Assembly: GCA_037957365.1 (NCBI GenBank) | Contig: JARHVA010000398.1 | Coordinates: forward strand, 3,088,001 to 3,152,000 | Origin: Torreya grandis | Lineage: Eukaryota > Streptophyta > Pinopsida > Cupressales > Taxaceae | Direction: 5' to 3' | Length of the DNA stretch: 64,000 nucleotides | The notes under the pieces: model-generated | Told to the model about the DNA's origin: nothing | Database searches by the model: none | What the model saw: only the letters and a program-made list of their open reading frames with translations | Shown: one piece after another, positions 33,880-46,393 of the stretch | Position numbering within the stretch: position 1 is the stretch's first letter | How the letters are laid out: each line of letters starts with the position of its first letter | Translations under genes and position numbers: made by a program

Positions 33880-36180
33880 GGGGCTATGTATAACACTAAT
33901 TCAGAGGGGAATTGGTTTTATTATCCATTTGGGTCATTCCAAGAGAATGAAAATGAAGATAAGGAAGTATATTAACATGTACACGATGAGGTACCACTTA
34001 AAACAAAAGAGGATTATAACCATTTATAACTAGAGGAGATACCTCTCGAGTCAACTTTCACTCAAGGACAGGCCCTTATGCGATCTTCTAGTCAAATTCT
34101 AGAATCATAAAATAAAGGAAATGGATAAATTTTATATCCCATCCCAAATAGTTAGCCTATCATTACACAACTATAACAAACTATCCAACTTGTATCATCT
34201 TTGGCTACTACCCTAGCTGCTTCTTTAACAATCCTCCCCCTGCATAGTAAAACCTGCCCATTGAGAAACAACAAAGAGATCCTATAACATCCAAGGTAGA
34301 TTCCTTTATGGCTCCCAAATAAACATTTCTTGTGGATCCATTACTACAAACTATCACTCCACCACAAGTGTTCCTAAATCCACATCAAGTTCTTCCTAGT
34401 TCCTAACAAGTCCCCTCCTTTAGTTAGCAACATAAGTTTGTTGATAATTTCCAATAACTTCCTCTTATTTCCCCATAAGTTTCCTCCTCTATTTTCAGCC
34501 ACAAGTTACAGATAATTCACAACACCTTGCCTCTAGCTTGTAACAAGTCCTTTGAGCTCTCAACAACTTTTATTTAGTTCACAACAAGTTTTTTTTGAAC
34601 CCCCAATGAGTTACCCTTAGTTACCATCCTACTTCTTCCAATTTTCAACAACATGTGGCCAACAATCCTCCATTACAACAAACCAAGATCAATCCATAAC
34701 AAGAATTGTAAATCCCTCACCTTGACAATAGGTTGTGATTAATCCTCAATAGGACCCTCTTAATTCACAACCCCTCCCTTTCAATCAATAACAAATTCCC
34801 CCATATCGATAGCTAATTCCTCTAAACTAACAACATATTTCTAATCTACTTGTTAATATTGGTCAACATCAATAGGTACCCTGTCAACAGTATAATCTCG
34901 ATTATAGGTTGAATAACTCTAATAACTCACCCATTCTAACTTATTTTAATTTCAATTAACATATATATCCTAATTAAACTAATCCCCCTCTAATCAGTTA
35001 ACAAAATATGCTTCCCCCATCCCATGATGTGCCCACTCTCCAAGAATTTTAGGAGATAAAGGATGTCATTCTAAGGCTCCAAACAGGAAATCAAGGCAAA
35101 AAGTACAAATTTGATGAAATATGTCTATATCAATTTGACATGATCTTTCTTCAATTACCTTTCCCTTATCATTTCAAGGCACCTAAGTTTGATAAATACA
35201 AGGTAAATGGTGATCCTAGAGAGAAACTGAAAGAGTTCTTTGTGGCCTATTAGGAAATAACAATCAATAACTTGTATTTACTTCACTCATTTCATGCAAT
35301 TTGGGTGGATAAGCTTTAGAGTGGTTTTTGAATTTACCTAAAAATATATCATCACTTTTGATGACTTATCATAAAAATTCATAAAGCACTTCTCTTACAA
35401 AATAGAGCATGAGTTGACCATGGTTGATTTATGTAGTGCTAAGCATCATGGTGGGGAAAGGTTTTTTGGCATACCTACAATGATGGATAATCTTAGCTAG
35501 TTGCTTTCCACACAATCTTACAGATAAAAAACTAGCAAATATTTTCATTTAAAATTTGAATTTAGAGGTGGCTCATAACTTGAGACTCCATTGTGATGAC
35601 ACATTTGAGGAAATTATAGATAAAAGAGTGCAAATTGAAAAAGCACTTATAGACAAAGGCCTAGTTAAGATTTATTCTTAGAAAGTGCAAGCTTAATCTC
35701 CTCCAAAAGCACAGACAAACACATATGATAGGCCCAAATCCCTATATAAAAATAAGAATGTCATAGGAAATGGACTAATAGAATCAAGACACATATAAAT
35801 GGTGTAATCATCGTCGATGAAAAATACTCCACCTACTCCTACCATTACATTATAAAGACCACCTCCTCAAATGAATAAATATAAAAAAAATTCTTTAGTG
35901 ATATTGTTGAACCTATTGAGGCCATATTTAAGTAGTTATTTGTAGCTAGCATGGTCATCTAGCTTACTCCAAAACCTTTTCCAAAAGATTAACCAAAACA
36001 TCAATGGTATAGAGAGAATGAGTATTGTGATTTCCATCATGTCAAAGGGCATGAAATTCATTGGTGCATATAATTAAGGCACTTTATCTAATATTTTCTA
36101 AAATATGGTGACATTGAATTGGATAACATTTCTTCTACATCCAATCAAAACATATATGTAAAGACCCATTTTCAAAACAT
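33880..36180 (+). pseudogene. Tat-1 gag remnant with CHHC knuckle
   Basis: The first 1 kb reads a degraded Pro/Ser/Asn-rich leader. From about 35100 the capsid start appears: FLQLPFPYHFKAPKFDKYKV, then DPREKLKEFFVAY and ITINNLYLLHSFHAI, matching the FKVPEFDKYKG..DP..HL pattern of Tat/Ogre gags. Many stops follow. At 36026-36067 the knuckle reads CDFHHVKGHEIHWC, a CX2HX4HX4C variant in which His replaces the second Cys, as is usual in this lineage. It is followed by LRHFI, the expected Leu-rich helix. Confidence 0.78.
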
Positions 36181-36659
36181 AATTTTAACAATCAGTGTCA
36201 ATCTAGTAATCAAAACTAGAATTAAGGGCAGAATTAGAAATAAGAAAATCATACTCATGATCAATATTCCTAAGCCAATCAAACTAACTACCATGATGTC
36301 CCATATAACTATAATAATTTTGTAGGTCATATTACTACTAACCATATAGCTACCATCAAAATCAATTCCCATTAGCCTTCCAACACACCTCAGAGTGTTG
36401 TTCCTTCTACTTTATGATCTCCTCCATATCCTCATGGTCATTCTCTGACACACAATAACATTATTGTGCCTCGATAACCACAAGTCACTATTCTTGGTCC
36501 TATGTCATCTTTTTCTAATTTAAGTGAACCCTCACCACCTCAAAATTACATTATCACAACTAGACATCTAAAGGTTACACTTCAATGTCCTTCACCTTAT
36601 TCCAATAATAATATTGTGCAAGGCTCTTTTCCTTCTAAAGGTAAGTTATCTCCTCCTTT

Positions 36660-37410
36660 AGTTGAGAAGTAATATGATCTTGAAGAATAATTGAGCAAGA
36701 ATCTTGCACATTTTTCTATCCTAGATCTCTTGCATACATCAAAAATTCACAATAATATATTATATGATCTTTTTCAATAATCTAGGGTTATAAATGACAT
36801 TGATCCTACCACATTCCAAGAACTTATGGGGAATTTATGCCCATGTTTGTAGCTTACATTTGACCAAAGTGACATGTCATCCCTTGGTCCCCTCCATAAC
36901 AATCCCCTTCACATTTAAAGCCATCATTTCCTGCCACAACATTAAATGGGCTCTCATAGATAATGGTTTGGGCCTAAATATAGCCTCATTGAAATTGATA
37001 AAATAATTAGGGTATACTTTAGTAGATTTACAACCAGATACTATTACTATCAAAACATATCATAATGTAGAAAGAGACTCACATGTCATTATTTGCTTAC
37101 CAATCATTATTGAGCCTATCACCAATGATACTCTCTACCATGCCATCAACATTGAGTTGCCTTATAATCTACTTCTTAGACACCTTTGGATCCATGAAGT
37201 ACATGTAATTATTTCCACTCTTCACCAATGCCTAAAAATCCCCCATTCTAGAATGGAGGTCACTATTCCTGATAACTTACAACCATATCGATATTACAAA
37301 CAATTAGAATTTGAGTATTGTCAATATAACTATTGTCCTAGCACTAAGCATGCACCTAAAAATGACAATACCAAATCTCTTGAGTCTCCAGTCACATTAC
37401 ATTGACCCAA
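36660..37410 (+). pseudogene. Tat-1 protease remnant
   Basis: The frame reads YDLEExLSKNLAHFSILDLL and TSKIHNNILYDLFQ, the entry of a Tat/Ogre protease region. The catalytic box follows: ALIDNGLGLNIASL at about 36953-36990, with Leu where Ser is expected (DNGS). The C-terminal half reads YNLLLRHLWIHEVHVIISTL at about 37158-37220, where LLGRPWIHE is usual. At least three stops and two frame changes interrupt it. The element is certain to lineage level; this copy is dead. Confidence 0.82.
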
Positions 37411-37739
37411 GTGATCTTGTGTTTACTTCTTCTGCTTCACCTCCCCAAATTTCATCTCATTTCATTATTGAAGATAAGGGTATTGGTACATACAACATCA
37501 AATATGCATTCCACATTTCCAAATATCTAAAATATCTTAGGTATCATGGTAGACCCAAGGCTACTAAATCTTAGAATATGCCTAATATGGTATGGTGCAG
37601 AATGACTGGGTCTCATCCTAAGGTCCCTATTTTATTTTTCAAAAAGAATTATCCAAATCAAGATCAACCTAATAGTTTTGAGGATTCATGGTTGTACAAT
37701 GATGACTTTGCCTCTTATTATTAGAGTGTCAAGTATCTC

Positions 37740-37870
37740 ATTCCTAATAAAATCCTAAAGCATCAAGATTACAAAGGGAAAGTTTTGGGGCTAAACCAAC
37801 ACAGTATTATTGAGCCTATTTCTGCTACTAAACATAAAAGAACTTGAGGTATTGGATATAAAATACTTGG
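37740..37870 (+). pseudogene. G-patch-like segment of Tat-1
   Basis: The frame reads DYKGKVLGLNQHSIIEPISA and then a stop and GIGY. This matches the Gly-rich G-patch motif (GKGLGKNxQGIxEPI..GLGY) that follows the protease in Tat elements. G-patches bind RNA. The identification is from pattern only. Confidence 0.65.
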
Positions 37871-38200
37871 GGGTAACAAATAAGATATCAAGAGTGATAT
37901 GACTTTAGCCTCTAATGAAGATAATCCTAATAGATGTAAATTCCTATTATATAGACACAAACCTATTCGATACCAATATCATTCTTACTATCACATCCTC
38001 TTCTAATTTCCCCCTTTCCCTTCACTACCTTGAATTAATCAATTAGGACCAACAAGATCATATTATACCTATTGTCATAAAATCTAACCTCTTATAGGAG
38101 GGTGTTTAGACCTCCTCTAGATTTGGGCAACATGGGAATACTTCTAGGTATACGGGTTTACCTATAATAGAAGTAGAAGTTTAAGGGCTAGCTTCCTGAA

Positions 38201-41200
38201 TATACCTTAAAGTGATTATCACCTAACTAATGTTTGCTTATAGGAAAATGGATAAAATTTTGCATAAAAATAAACTACTCCAAGGGGGTGATACACTAGA
38301 AGTATTTATACAAGACTATCATACTTCTATCACAAAGAAACAAGATCTACAAAACTAGTCTAAAAGTCATAAAATGCTCTAGCATTAGTATTTCAATATG
38401 GAGGTGACATGCATGAAGACTACCTAAAGTAAGTGAAACCATAAATCAATTACGTACACTAAATATCACTGTACACTTTAGAATAGATCTATACACTTAA
38501 CAACACTTCATATGACCTTCTAGAGTGGAATCACTTGCATCAAACATGGAAGGATTGAGGGAAAGTAAGGATGGATGAATATCTCTTAACTATTCACTAT
38601 ACATCTCTTCACACACTTTGAGCAAATGATACATGAACTCAAACTAGATTATATTTATTGTTATAAGGCAAAGTACAATGTCAAAACTAGTATGCATTTG
38701 CCATACATGGTGTGGTAATAGTTGACAAGAGCCAAAATGGCTACTACTTATAGAATTGGAGAGAGAGGAGAAGAGAATGAAGTCCAAGAGTCACCAGGAT
38801 ATGTGTCATGCTGAGAAAAGGAATGTAGGAGAGAGGAATATGGAATAAACCATGTAAGTTATACTTGGATAAATGTCCCTTAAAACATGAAACTATGAAA
38901 ATGTGGCGTAGGATCTTCAATTACTTGTTAAAAAATTGCATTCATCATTTGGCCTCCTTGGAACATTCCAAAATAGACTAGGGATAGATGAAAGGATTTA
39001 AGTGAGAGGGAGGGGTTATAAACAATCCCTGACATGCATTTGAGGTGTCCCTAATCATCATGATTATTTTAGAGATGAGTTATCACTGCCTGCAGTCCAA
39101 ATAACTCCTCTTTCACTCACCCTTCACACTTGGCACTAAAGTTACCTTTAATTTTCCAAAACATTCCATACATAGGAGTGAATGAATCCTGTAAAGACCC
39201 TTCATAGCCTTATATTCATTAGGTAGACCTTAAAAGGCCTCTTACTTAGAGTTTTCATTCTCCTACTAACTTGCTCACTATGCCATTTTGGACTGGCTGA
39301 GATGGAGGTACTTACAGAAGCACTTATGCATTTTCATAGAGTAATAAATGTATATGATAGGCTATATTAGGTCCCAATCTACCTCCTCGAGTGATTTTCA
39401 TCTCTTGAAAACTATCCATACCTTCACAACACATAAAACTATCAATGAAACTAATTATGTGCCCTATCTGTACAAGTAGGGTGAGAGTCAAATTGATGGG
39501 AAGGAGCTCTTGGGAGTCCTTTAAAAGCTCAAATTCATTTTCTAGTCAATCTCTCCTTACGTGCCTTTCCTATTTCATCTTCTCCATCAGGTCAAGAACT
39601 AGGGTTTAGAGTAAATTTTCCCTCTAAAAATTATTCATATAGGTTTAACATTGGATTTACAAATAAATTCCATGAAAAAAATGTACATGGCCTCCTTCAT
39701 CATCCCTCAACTCCTTAGACTCCCATGTAAAGCCTTCAAGTAGGTATGAGCTCTCAAACTTTCCTACTCGAGCTCCTTTCTTTGTTTTGTGTAGGCCTAA
39801 ATTTGATTTGAGCTAACATGAGGCTTATTTGTGATTTAAACTACATTATAAAAGTTCTATCATGCTTTATACCTCTCTATTAAGGTCCTCTAAGGCTTTT
39901 CAAAGTTTATTTGGTCCTATAAGTGATATTTGACCTCCTTTAGACACTAGGTATAAACTAGTCCTAATAAATGTTGACTATGTTTAGCCCCTTAACCACC
40001 TCCTCTAGGTATTTTTCATGATTGTGGGGTTATCCTCGGTTTGATCATATTCAACACAACTCACCACATATTCCTACAAGGTTTTCAAAGTCTTCAACTT
40101 CACTCTCTTTTCATTTATTCTCTAAACCCGTAGGCTTTGTGTTTCCTGGAGAACCCTCTGCATTAGACAAGACAAAGTGTATTTCCCCTATGTTTATATG
40201 ATAGATAAAGGTATGGGTGGCTCAATAAATCCATGAGGGTAATCTCTACCAATTTTTAGGGTTAGGTCACACTCATAACACCTTTAATCTTCATAAAACT
40301 CTAGACAAACTTCTTGACCTTGCTGACTGTGCAACGTTACAAACATGAAATTTAGAGTAAACCTTAGAAAAATATTTATGTTTTTTGGCTTGTCTCAATC
40401 ATCTCAATAGGATACCATCATAATCTTGAATATATTCACAATGTTTCCAAACTCTCTACCATCCATGCTGGCTCCTTCAATGCATACTCCACTCAACTAG
40501 ACCTGATTATGTTTCATCTCAGAAAAAGGGACCTACCTATAGGTGAAACTTTGTGTTTGGAATTGTATCCATGTTATAATACCTCATTTAAGTCTTATAA
40601 CTTAACCTAACATCCTCACTTTCTCACACCATGTTTTAGGTTATGTCAACCTCAAGACTAGTTAGACTCATAGATCATTGTTATGTCACAGTCAACTATA
40701 GCTGACTACTTTGGAGTAAAATGTGGTCTTATAGGTAAATATAAATCCCTTTAACCTATGATTAATATTTATATATATTTTTAGGAGTCTTTGGAATCAT
40801 TTCCCAATGGCAAGGTTTATGTTTATAGGTCTAGTAGTTCTCCAAGATATATGTCATGGCTAGTGAGTACCTATAATCAGGCTGTAAGTGGATATTCCGA
40901 GAGTAAGACACCTGTAGGTGATGATTAGGACCAAAAAATTATATTTAAAATCCTTTTTGATGACCTTTGGATCATTGATATGCCCTTATCACTTGCTTAA
41001 AACCACTTACCATGAAGATATATTCTCATCTTGTAATCTTTGGGTGTAGAGGTCACTTAGAACTTGAAATACTGTAGACAACTTTGAAGAAAAATAGTGA
41101 ACAATTTCATGATTTTGAGGTCTTCAAATATGAATTTCATTTAGTCACACACCTAATCATTTTTTAAAGGCTCTACCCTTATGATAGGGCTATAAGCTAT

Positions 41201-42373
41201 GATCATTTTTATTGATAAAAACTCTTTGCAACATTGTTATATATTAACACTAAAAGCACTGAGGGCTCTGTTTTGGAGCTTTTAGGGAACTTGTCCCTGA
41301 AACTCAATTCATATATGGATACAACCCCTTAGATATGCCTACTAATATAGTAATTTAACATGGTTGCTATTATCTATTAAAAATAATAAGACCTCAAAAA
41401 TGGTCTCAAAACATTTTCTAATATCCCTGAGCAACACTTTCAAACCTATGTGGGGCCACTTGTAGGTGTGCATTTTTAGTATGCAGGGTAGTGAGGTCAA
41501 TCATCAATAATGTGCATAGTTAAGGTATTATAATTAGTTATATACTTTCTAAAGGTTTTCAAATGGGTCCTTATAAACTTGAAAAACTTCAAACAAGATC
41601 ATATGCTCCTATTACATGTGGTAAATCTCTTGTGAGACACTTGCAGATGCACTTGCAATAGCAGACAAGGCAGTGGATTAGAATATGGATAATATGATTG
41701 GTGAAGGATCCTATAGATAATATTGGTTCTTCTAAAGATATTAAAATGAAACCTTTACATCATAGGTAAATTTAAAATAGTCAAATGCCTTGTCTCAACA
41801 TGATATTCTCTTACAGGCACCTGTTTGTGTTCATTAATGGCAGAGGACTGTGTATAGAAAAGAATAAGTTACCTCATGCTAATCACAAATAATTTGGTGA
41901 AATTTAATTGATAAATCATGTGATAAAAATGTTTTATTCACCTTAAGACTCTATTTTACTCTTCTAAGAATGTGTTTAGGCTCTAACACAACTCACTCAG
42001 TTGATTGTGTATGATAGTCATAGAACAAGTTGACTACATTGTATATTTTTTACTGCAACTTCATGTGAGGATCTTTAGAGATAATTTTTGAATATAAAAG
42101 GTAAAACAAGACATATATAACATGAATCAAATCATATCACATTCACATGATACTATCAAAAGGAAACAAAGCCTCTATAGATGGTGAAAACCTGTTTGTC
42201 ACTCCATATGAGTCCAACCTACAACTTAAGATGCTTTGCCCATAAAAACACTTTAAAACATGAAACCAAAGGTTGGGATCATGAGAGAAGGATATATAAT
42301 CCCTGTATAAGTAATTTTAACCATTGGATTGTATGGACCTGCTCATTTAAGAAATAAATCTATAAGGTGTGGG
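38201..42373. other. 4.2-kb region without recognisable genes
   Basis: This lies between Tat-1 protease and the Tat-2 insertion. In an intact Tat element RT would follow within about 1 kb, but RT is found only beyond 56000. The stretch therefore probably includes another old insertion whose LTRs I could not pair. Frames are short; no zinc knuckle, protease, RT or integrase motif was seen on either strand. Confidence 0.4.
42369..42373. repeat. target-site duplication GTGGG, left copy
   Basis: GTGGG precedes the LTR start TGTTTCT at 42374. The same five bases follow the other LTR at 54704-54708. Confidence 0.93.
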
Positions 42374-42757
42374 TGTTTCTAATCAAGTTTTCACTTTTCT
42401 ACATTCAAAAGGAATAAGAAACTAAAAAAAATGGTCTAGGGTTAGATGTTACCCGGATGAGGTCTACACACCGTTATCCAGACGTTGTAGGGACTCCTCT
42501 TTGGTTGTGGAGGATGACACTTGTAGAAAAAAGAGACTCAAACACAGAGGTTGTTAGATAGGTAGATGGTGGGTTGCCAAACAAAGCTTGATCCTAGAAG
42601 TGCAGAGACTTCCTTGAGGGATGACAACCCACTAGTAGATAAAAAAGAATGTTTGATAAAGAGCAGAATGTTGCTAGAAATAGAGATGATAAAAGACTAT
42701 ATTAAAAGTAATAGAAGCAAATGCATACCTGAATGGGGCAAGCTGTCTTCCATAGTC

Positions 42758-42828
42758 GTCGATGTCAGTTAGTCTACCGACGTCGGTAGGTCAAGGTCAC
42801 CGACGCCAGTTAGTCTGCCAACGTCGGT
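42758..42828. promoter_or_regulatory. palindrome array in Tat-2 3' LTR, transcribed part
   Basis: Copies close to ACCGACGTCGGT start at 42758, 42776, 42799 and 42817, spaced 18, 23 and 18 bp, so a two-copy unit repeats every 41 bp. The copy at 42776-42787 is the perfect 12-bp palindrome. The matching array in the other LTR starts at 53675, 53693, 53716 and 53734 with the same spacing. Confidence 0.65.
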
Positions 42829-43379
42829 AGGGGCAATGTGCCTGGTGGCAGGTGTCAGTTGGGGAAATGGTCTTGGATAGGGTCTAGATGAGTTTATGGT
42901 CTATTTATAGTCAACAAGATGGCTTGAGGTGTCTGAGAGTCTGTTTAGAGGTATGTGCAGGGTTTACAGGGCATAAAGTATGGTCTGAAAGAGGGACCAG
43001 ACAAAGGATTGGGGTGAAAGGGGAGAATAAGGATTCGGGTCTGGTCTGGTTGATAGCTGAGTCTGGGTGGTGATATGGCTTAGAAGCAATAAATAGAAAA
43101 TTGATTACAGAGACATTTTAAGCTACTGAAATGACATAAAATAAGAATACTTACCTCTTGCTTACTGAAGAAGAAGTGTAGGAAACCTATTGCTGATGCT
43201 GCTGAATGTAGAAGACTACCTACAGAGTGGAGTGACTGTACCCTGTGATGCTTGGTGTGTGCCTGAGAGAGAGAGGGGTCTGATTCTGGGTTAAGCTAAT
43301 CAAAAGATTGGAGGTTTGAAAGATTGAAGATTGAAAGATCGGATTTGAATTCCAGATGCAGAACACAATTTTGAAGGCA

Positions 43380-43430
43380 ACTAATGTCGGCAATACCACC
43401 GACATCAGCCGACTACTGACCGACATCGGC
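43380..43430. promoter_or_regulatory. palindrome array in Tat-2 U3
   Basis: Three copies start at 43380, 43398 and 43419 (ACCGACATCAGC, ACCGACATCGGC among them). They lie about 470-520 bp upstream of the minus-strand TATA word. The other LTR has the same group at about 54299-54350. Confidence 0.55.
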
Positions 43431-43781
43431 AACCAAAGAATAGGAAAAAGGGCTAAAAATAGCCTTTTGTCCGTTCTTCCTTTTGCTGAGGTCAACTGGT
43501 CATGGGAAAACAGTCGAAGGCAAGTTTAAATGGTCGTGAGGATGAGTGGGAGAATGAAATGGGGTCTTAAGCCATTTAAGACTTGGCATGGGGTAGTGGA
43601 GGGCATCCAAGGAGAGGTATCCTAGGAGGGGTGAGGTGGCAAGGAGAGAGATAATTATTAATTCAAAATAAGATAATTATTTTAAATTAATAAGACATAA
43701 GTGGGTTAGGGATGGTTAGAAGTTAGAAAGGGACCAAGAGGGGAGGACGACCAAGGAGTAGACATGATTTCGGTGTCTACA

Positions 43782-43796
43782 TTTGCCCCTTTTTGT
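43782..43796 (-). other. Tat-2 polypurine tract
   Basis: On the minus strand AAAAAGGGGCAAA directly precedes the LTR start TGTAGACACC, as in Tat/Ogre elements. Confidence 0.85.
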
Positions 43797-45165
43797 CTTG
43801 TTGGTTGTTCTTGATGAACTACAAGACAAAAACAGGAGTAAGTTGCCCCAGGTATGAGATAAGGTCGTTTCTATCTTATTGGTTGTTCAAATGAACTGCA
43901 AGACAAAAATAGGAGGGTTGGTTGCCCTGATTATGGATGAGGTATTCCCCCTCAAAGCGAGAGTCGAGGGAAGGTAACCTGATATCGGGTGCCAATTTGA
44001 TAGAGAGTGGATGGAGATGGTGAAGATGGGTTGTGAACGCTATAATAGTTGTGATTGCACACATACCACTTCATGAGATGGTCAGGTTAAATTATCACAG
44101 GTCAAGGGTCGAGGAGTGCCAAAATTGAAATAACTGGGCCCCAACATTTAGTTGTAGCTGATTGGGTTATTCGATCCAAGCTGTAGCTCCAATGGTCATC
44201 GTGTTCCAGGTATCCCAGGCTCAAGAAGTGCTCCTAGAAACATGAAAAATGTCACAAGTAGTGTGGATCAACTTGCTCACGATCTGATACTTGTGAGGGT
44301 CAAAATATGGGTTGCGAACAATTTTGCTAACCATTTGTGAGGTAGCATACATGCAAAAACAACCAAGGCAATGTTGTCTTGGAAGTGGTCATGGTCGGAG
44401 GAGATAGTCGCGATCTCCAAGGTCATTGGTCGAGGCGAGATAAATAGTTGGTCGAATGAATGGACGAATGAAGGAATGTGGCTGAGCTAACCTCAGAAGA
44501 CGTCGTGTCATCTGAGTGCTGCCTACATAGCCCCTGTTGGAAGGGCCTCAGGCCAATGTAGTTCTCCCTAAAAGGGAGGAAGGGTCAAAGTTATGGATTG
44601 CTTTGGTCGAGGTCAAGTCATGGTCAAAGGAGGATATGGTTTATCCATCAGGCAGATGAACAAATGGATGTGGCCGAGCTAACCCCAGAAGATGTCATGT
44701 CATCTGAGTGCTGCCTACATAGCCCCGATCATTAGGGCCTCAGACCAATGTAGTTCAAGCAAGTGGTCAAAGTGGTCGATAGGTTGGTTTGGTCATGGTC
44801 AAGTCATGGTCAAAGGGGATATGGTTTGTCCATCAGGTAGATGAACAAATGGATGTGGCCGAGCTAACCCCAGAAGACGTCATGTCATCTGAGTGCTGCC
44901 TACATAGCTCCGATCTTAGGGCCTCAGACCAATGTAGTTCAAGCTAGGAGGCAAAATGGTTGATGATTGTTTTGGTCTAGGTTAAGGTTTAGCACTTCCC
45001 ATATGTATGAGGGTACGTGCTTGAAATGATGAGGGTATGATGATGTTACAACCTTTTCCATATTGTGTGATGGTGTATTCTATAACATTGGTTGAGGGGT
45101 CTTTCATCCCTAGCAATTTTCCATATTGGTAATGGTGTATTCTAAAAATGAATTGAGGTTATTTA
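43797..45165 (-). other. Tat-2 3' non-coding region with tandem repeats
   Basis: Frames are short on both strands. A three-copy tandem repeat occupies 44440-44960. The first 120 bp contain a duplicated phrase: CTTGTTGGTTGTTC near 43797 and CTTATTGGTTGTTC near 43878, each followed by GAACTRCAAGACAAAAA. In a complete Tat element pol would lie in this part. Confidence 0.55.
44440..44960. repeat. tandem repeat of 185-192 bp, three copies
   Basis: The phrase ATGTGGCYGAGCTAACC starts at 44476, 44668 and 44853. Each copy includes GACGTCRTGTCATCTGAGTG, CTGCCTACATAGC, GGGCCTCAGRCCAATGTAG and a GGTCAAGTCATGGTCAAAG stretch. No coding sense is visible. Confidence 0.85.
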
Positions 45166-45170
45166 TGCTT
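45166..45170. repeat. target-site duplication TGCTT, left copy
   Basis: TGCTT directly precedes the mini-copia LTR and recurs at 47340-47344 after its end. Confidence 0.95.
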
Positions 45171-45235
45171 TGTTAGGGTGTGGAGCTAAAAGCTTCACCT
45201 GAGGCAAACAGGAGGTTTTTTGGAGCATGACAGTC

Positions 45236-45351
45236 ACCAACGTCGGCAGGCCACAACCGACGTCGGTCAGGGGACAGTGCAAGGAAAACTGACATCGACA
45301 GGAGATCAGCTGGCGTTAGTCGCCTCCAATCAGGTAGGGACTGACGTCAGT
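45236..45351. promoter_or_regulatory. phased palindrome array in mini-copia U3
   Basis: Copies start at 45236, 45256, 45288, 45309 and 45340, spaced 20, 32, 21 and 31 bp, all close to multiples of 10.5 bp. The copy at 45256-45267 is the perfect ACCGACGTCGGT, and 45340-45351 reads ACTGACGTCAGT, a perfect palindrome with a TGACGTCA bZIP core. The array lies upstream of the TATA word. Confidence 0.68.
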
Positions 45352-45472
45352 CACCTGTGGCGGTCAGAACTGCTGTTGACGGATAGTCAGTTAAGTGAAT
45401 GCAGAGTTTGCATGATAAAGATCAGTTCGAGTCTTTGAGCCGCCCGTCTAAATTAAGTCTATGCATGAGATC

Positions 45473-45480
45473 TATATAAT
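45473..45480 (+). promoter_or_regulatory. TATA box in mini-copia LTR
   Basis: TATATAAT follows the palindrome array and is conserved in the right LTR (about 46696). The corresponding copia LTR at 19831 has CTATTTAAG. Confidence 0.55.
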
Positions 45481-46118
45481 AGACTCATGGGCTGTATTGT
45501 TAAGTGTAAAACTTGAAGAATCCAAGTGTGGAGCTTGGAGAGTTCTTCCCATGTTGGAATCAAGTAGGATTCCCCATGTATGTAAGATCAGGTTTGATAT
45601 GCAGGGTGTTGCAGGGTCATGGTGGAGATCTACATGTGATAAGTAAGATCAAGTTGGTCTGCAGGGATGTGTGTATGCAAGGGTCAGAACAGGATCGGTG
45701 GGGGAGCAAGATCAAGGTAACAACAATACATCAGGAGCAAGATCATGGTGAGATCTACTTGGAGTACCAATTCGTACTCGGTTGTATTGGATGTATAATG
45801 AGGTGAACAACAGCTTGTGTAAGTTGTTAGTTGTGACCTATGAGAGAAGATTACTCAGGTGGGAAGATTACTTGGAGCCCTTGAGGAGGAAGCCTCACAG
45901 AGGTGGAAGAAGAGCGTGATCTCTTTATTGTAATTTCTTTTGTAATGAGTTGAATACAATTGTGTGTTGCTTCTCATAGTCTGTGTGTTTTCTCATTGAT
46001 AGTTATTTGTTCTTCTGGTTATTTTCACAATCTTTAGTTGCTTATACAATGGTAATCATGTGTGCTCTTAATTCTGACAAGTTGTGTCAGAGCTTTGGGG
46101 AACTTAGGTCCTATCAAA

Positions 46119-46130
46119 TGGTATCAGAGC
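46119..46130 (+). other. mini-copia primer binding site
   Basis: TGGTATCAGAGC begins three bases after the LTR end (CCTATCA), the plant initiator-Met tRNA type. Confidence 0.93.
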
Positions 46131-46381
46131 GAGTTTGACTAACAGATGGCCCAGATCTGGGTAGTGGTTTGTTGATTACAGGTCATTCACAGGGTTTCTA
46201 AATGAGTGGGAGTATAACAACGGCATAAGAAGGTAAGCTGAGAATGAAGAAAGTCAGGCACATGATTAACACCACAAAGAGTGTGGTGGGTTGTCTTCAA
46301 GTGGGAGCTTGAAGAGGAATATAAGTTAGGATGTAGATTAGACAGAGTACTGATTTAGGTACAGGTGCAGCTATTTATCTC

Positions 46382-46393
46382 CAAGTGGGAGAT
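46382..46393 (+). other. mini-copia polypurine tract
   Basis: CAAGTGGGAGAT lies directly before the right LTR and is identical to the tract at 22573-22584. Confidence 0.92.

Larger units (their letters stand above)
33880..38200 (+). mobile_element. Tat-lineage gypsy element ('Tat-1'), gag-protease part
   Basis: Strongly decayed but recognisable in order: gag capsid (about 35035-35700), CHHC knuckle (36026), protease (36660-37410) and a G-patch-like stretch (37740-37870). The matching RT appears on the same strand at 56070-56770, beyond the Tat-2 insertion. The two parts are probably one element split by later insertions. LTRs are not identified. Confidence 0.7.
42374..43781 (-). repeat. Tat-2 3' LTR
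   Basis: On the minus strand it starts TGTAGACACCGAAATC, a sequence typical of Tat/Ogre LTR starts, just after the polypurine tract. A TATAAATAG word lies on the minus strand at 42909-42901. Palindrome arrays lie upstream (43380-43430) and downstream (42758-42828) of it. Confidence 0.95.
45171..46116 (+). repeat. mini-copia 5' LTR
   Basis: It contains five palindrome copies (45236-45351), a TATA-like TATATAAT at 45473-45480 about 120 bp downstream of them, and a repeated GATCTACATG/GATCTACTTG region. It is followed by the primer site. Confidence 0.95.

Noticed and set aside
36172..36372. Hydrophobic minus-strand open frame resembling a membrane protein
   Set aside because: It is antisense to the Tat-1 gag-protease linker. 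The run of Ile/Leu comes from A/T-rich repeats on the other strand.
45220..45438. Open frame across the mini-copia LTR palindromes
   Set aside because: It lies in U3 upstream of the TATA word and only reflects the 21-bp periodicity avoiding stops.
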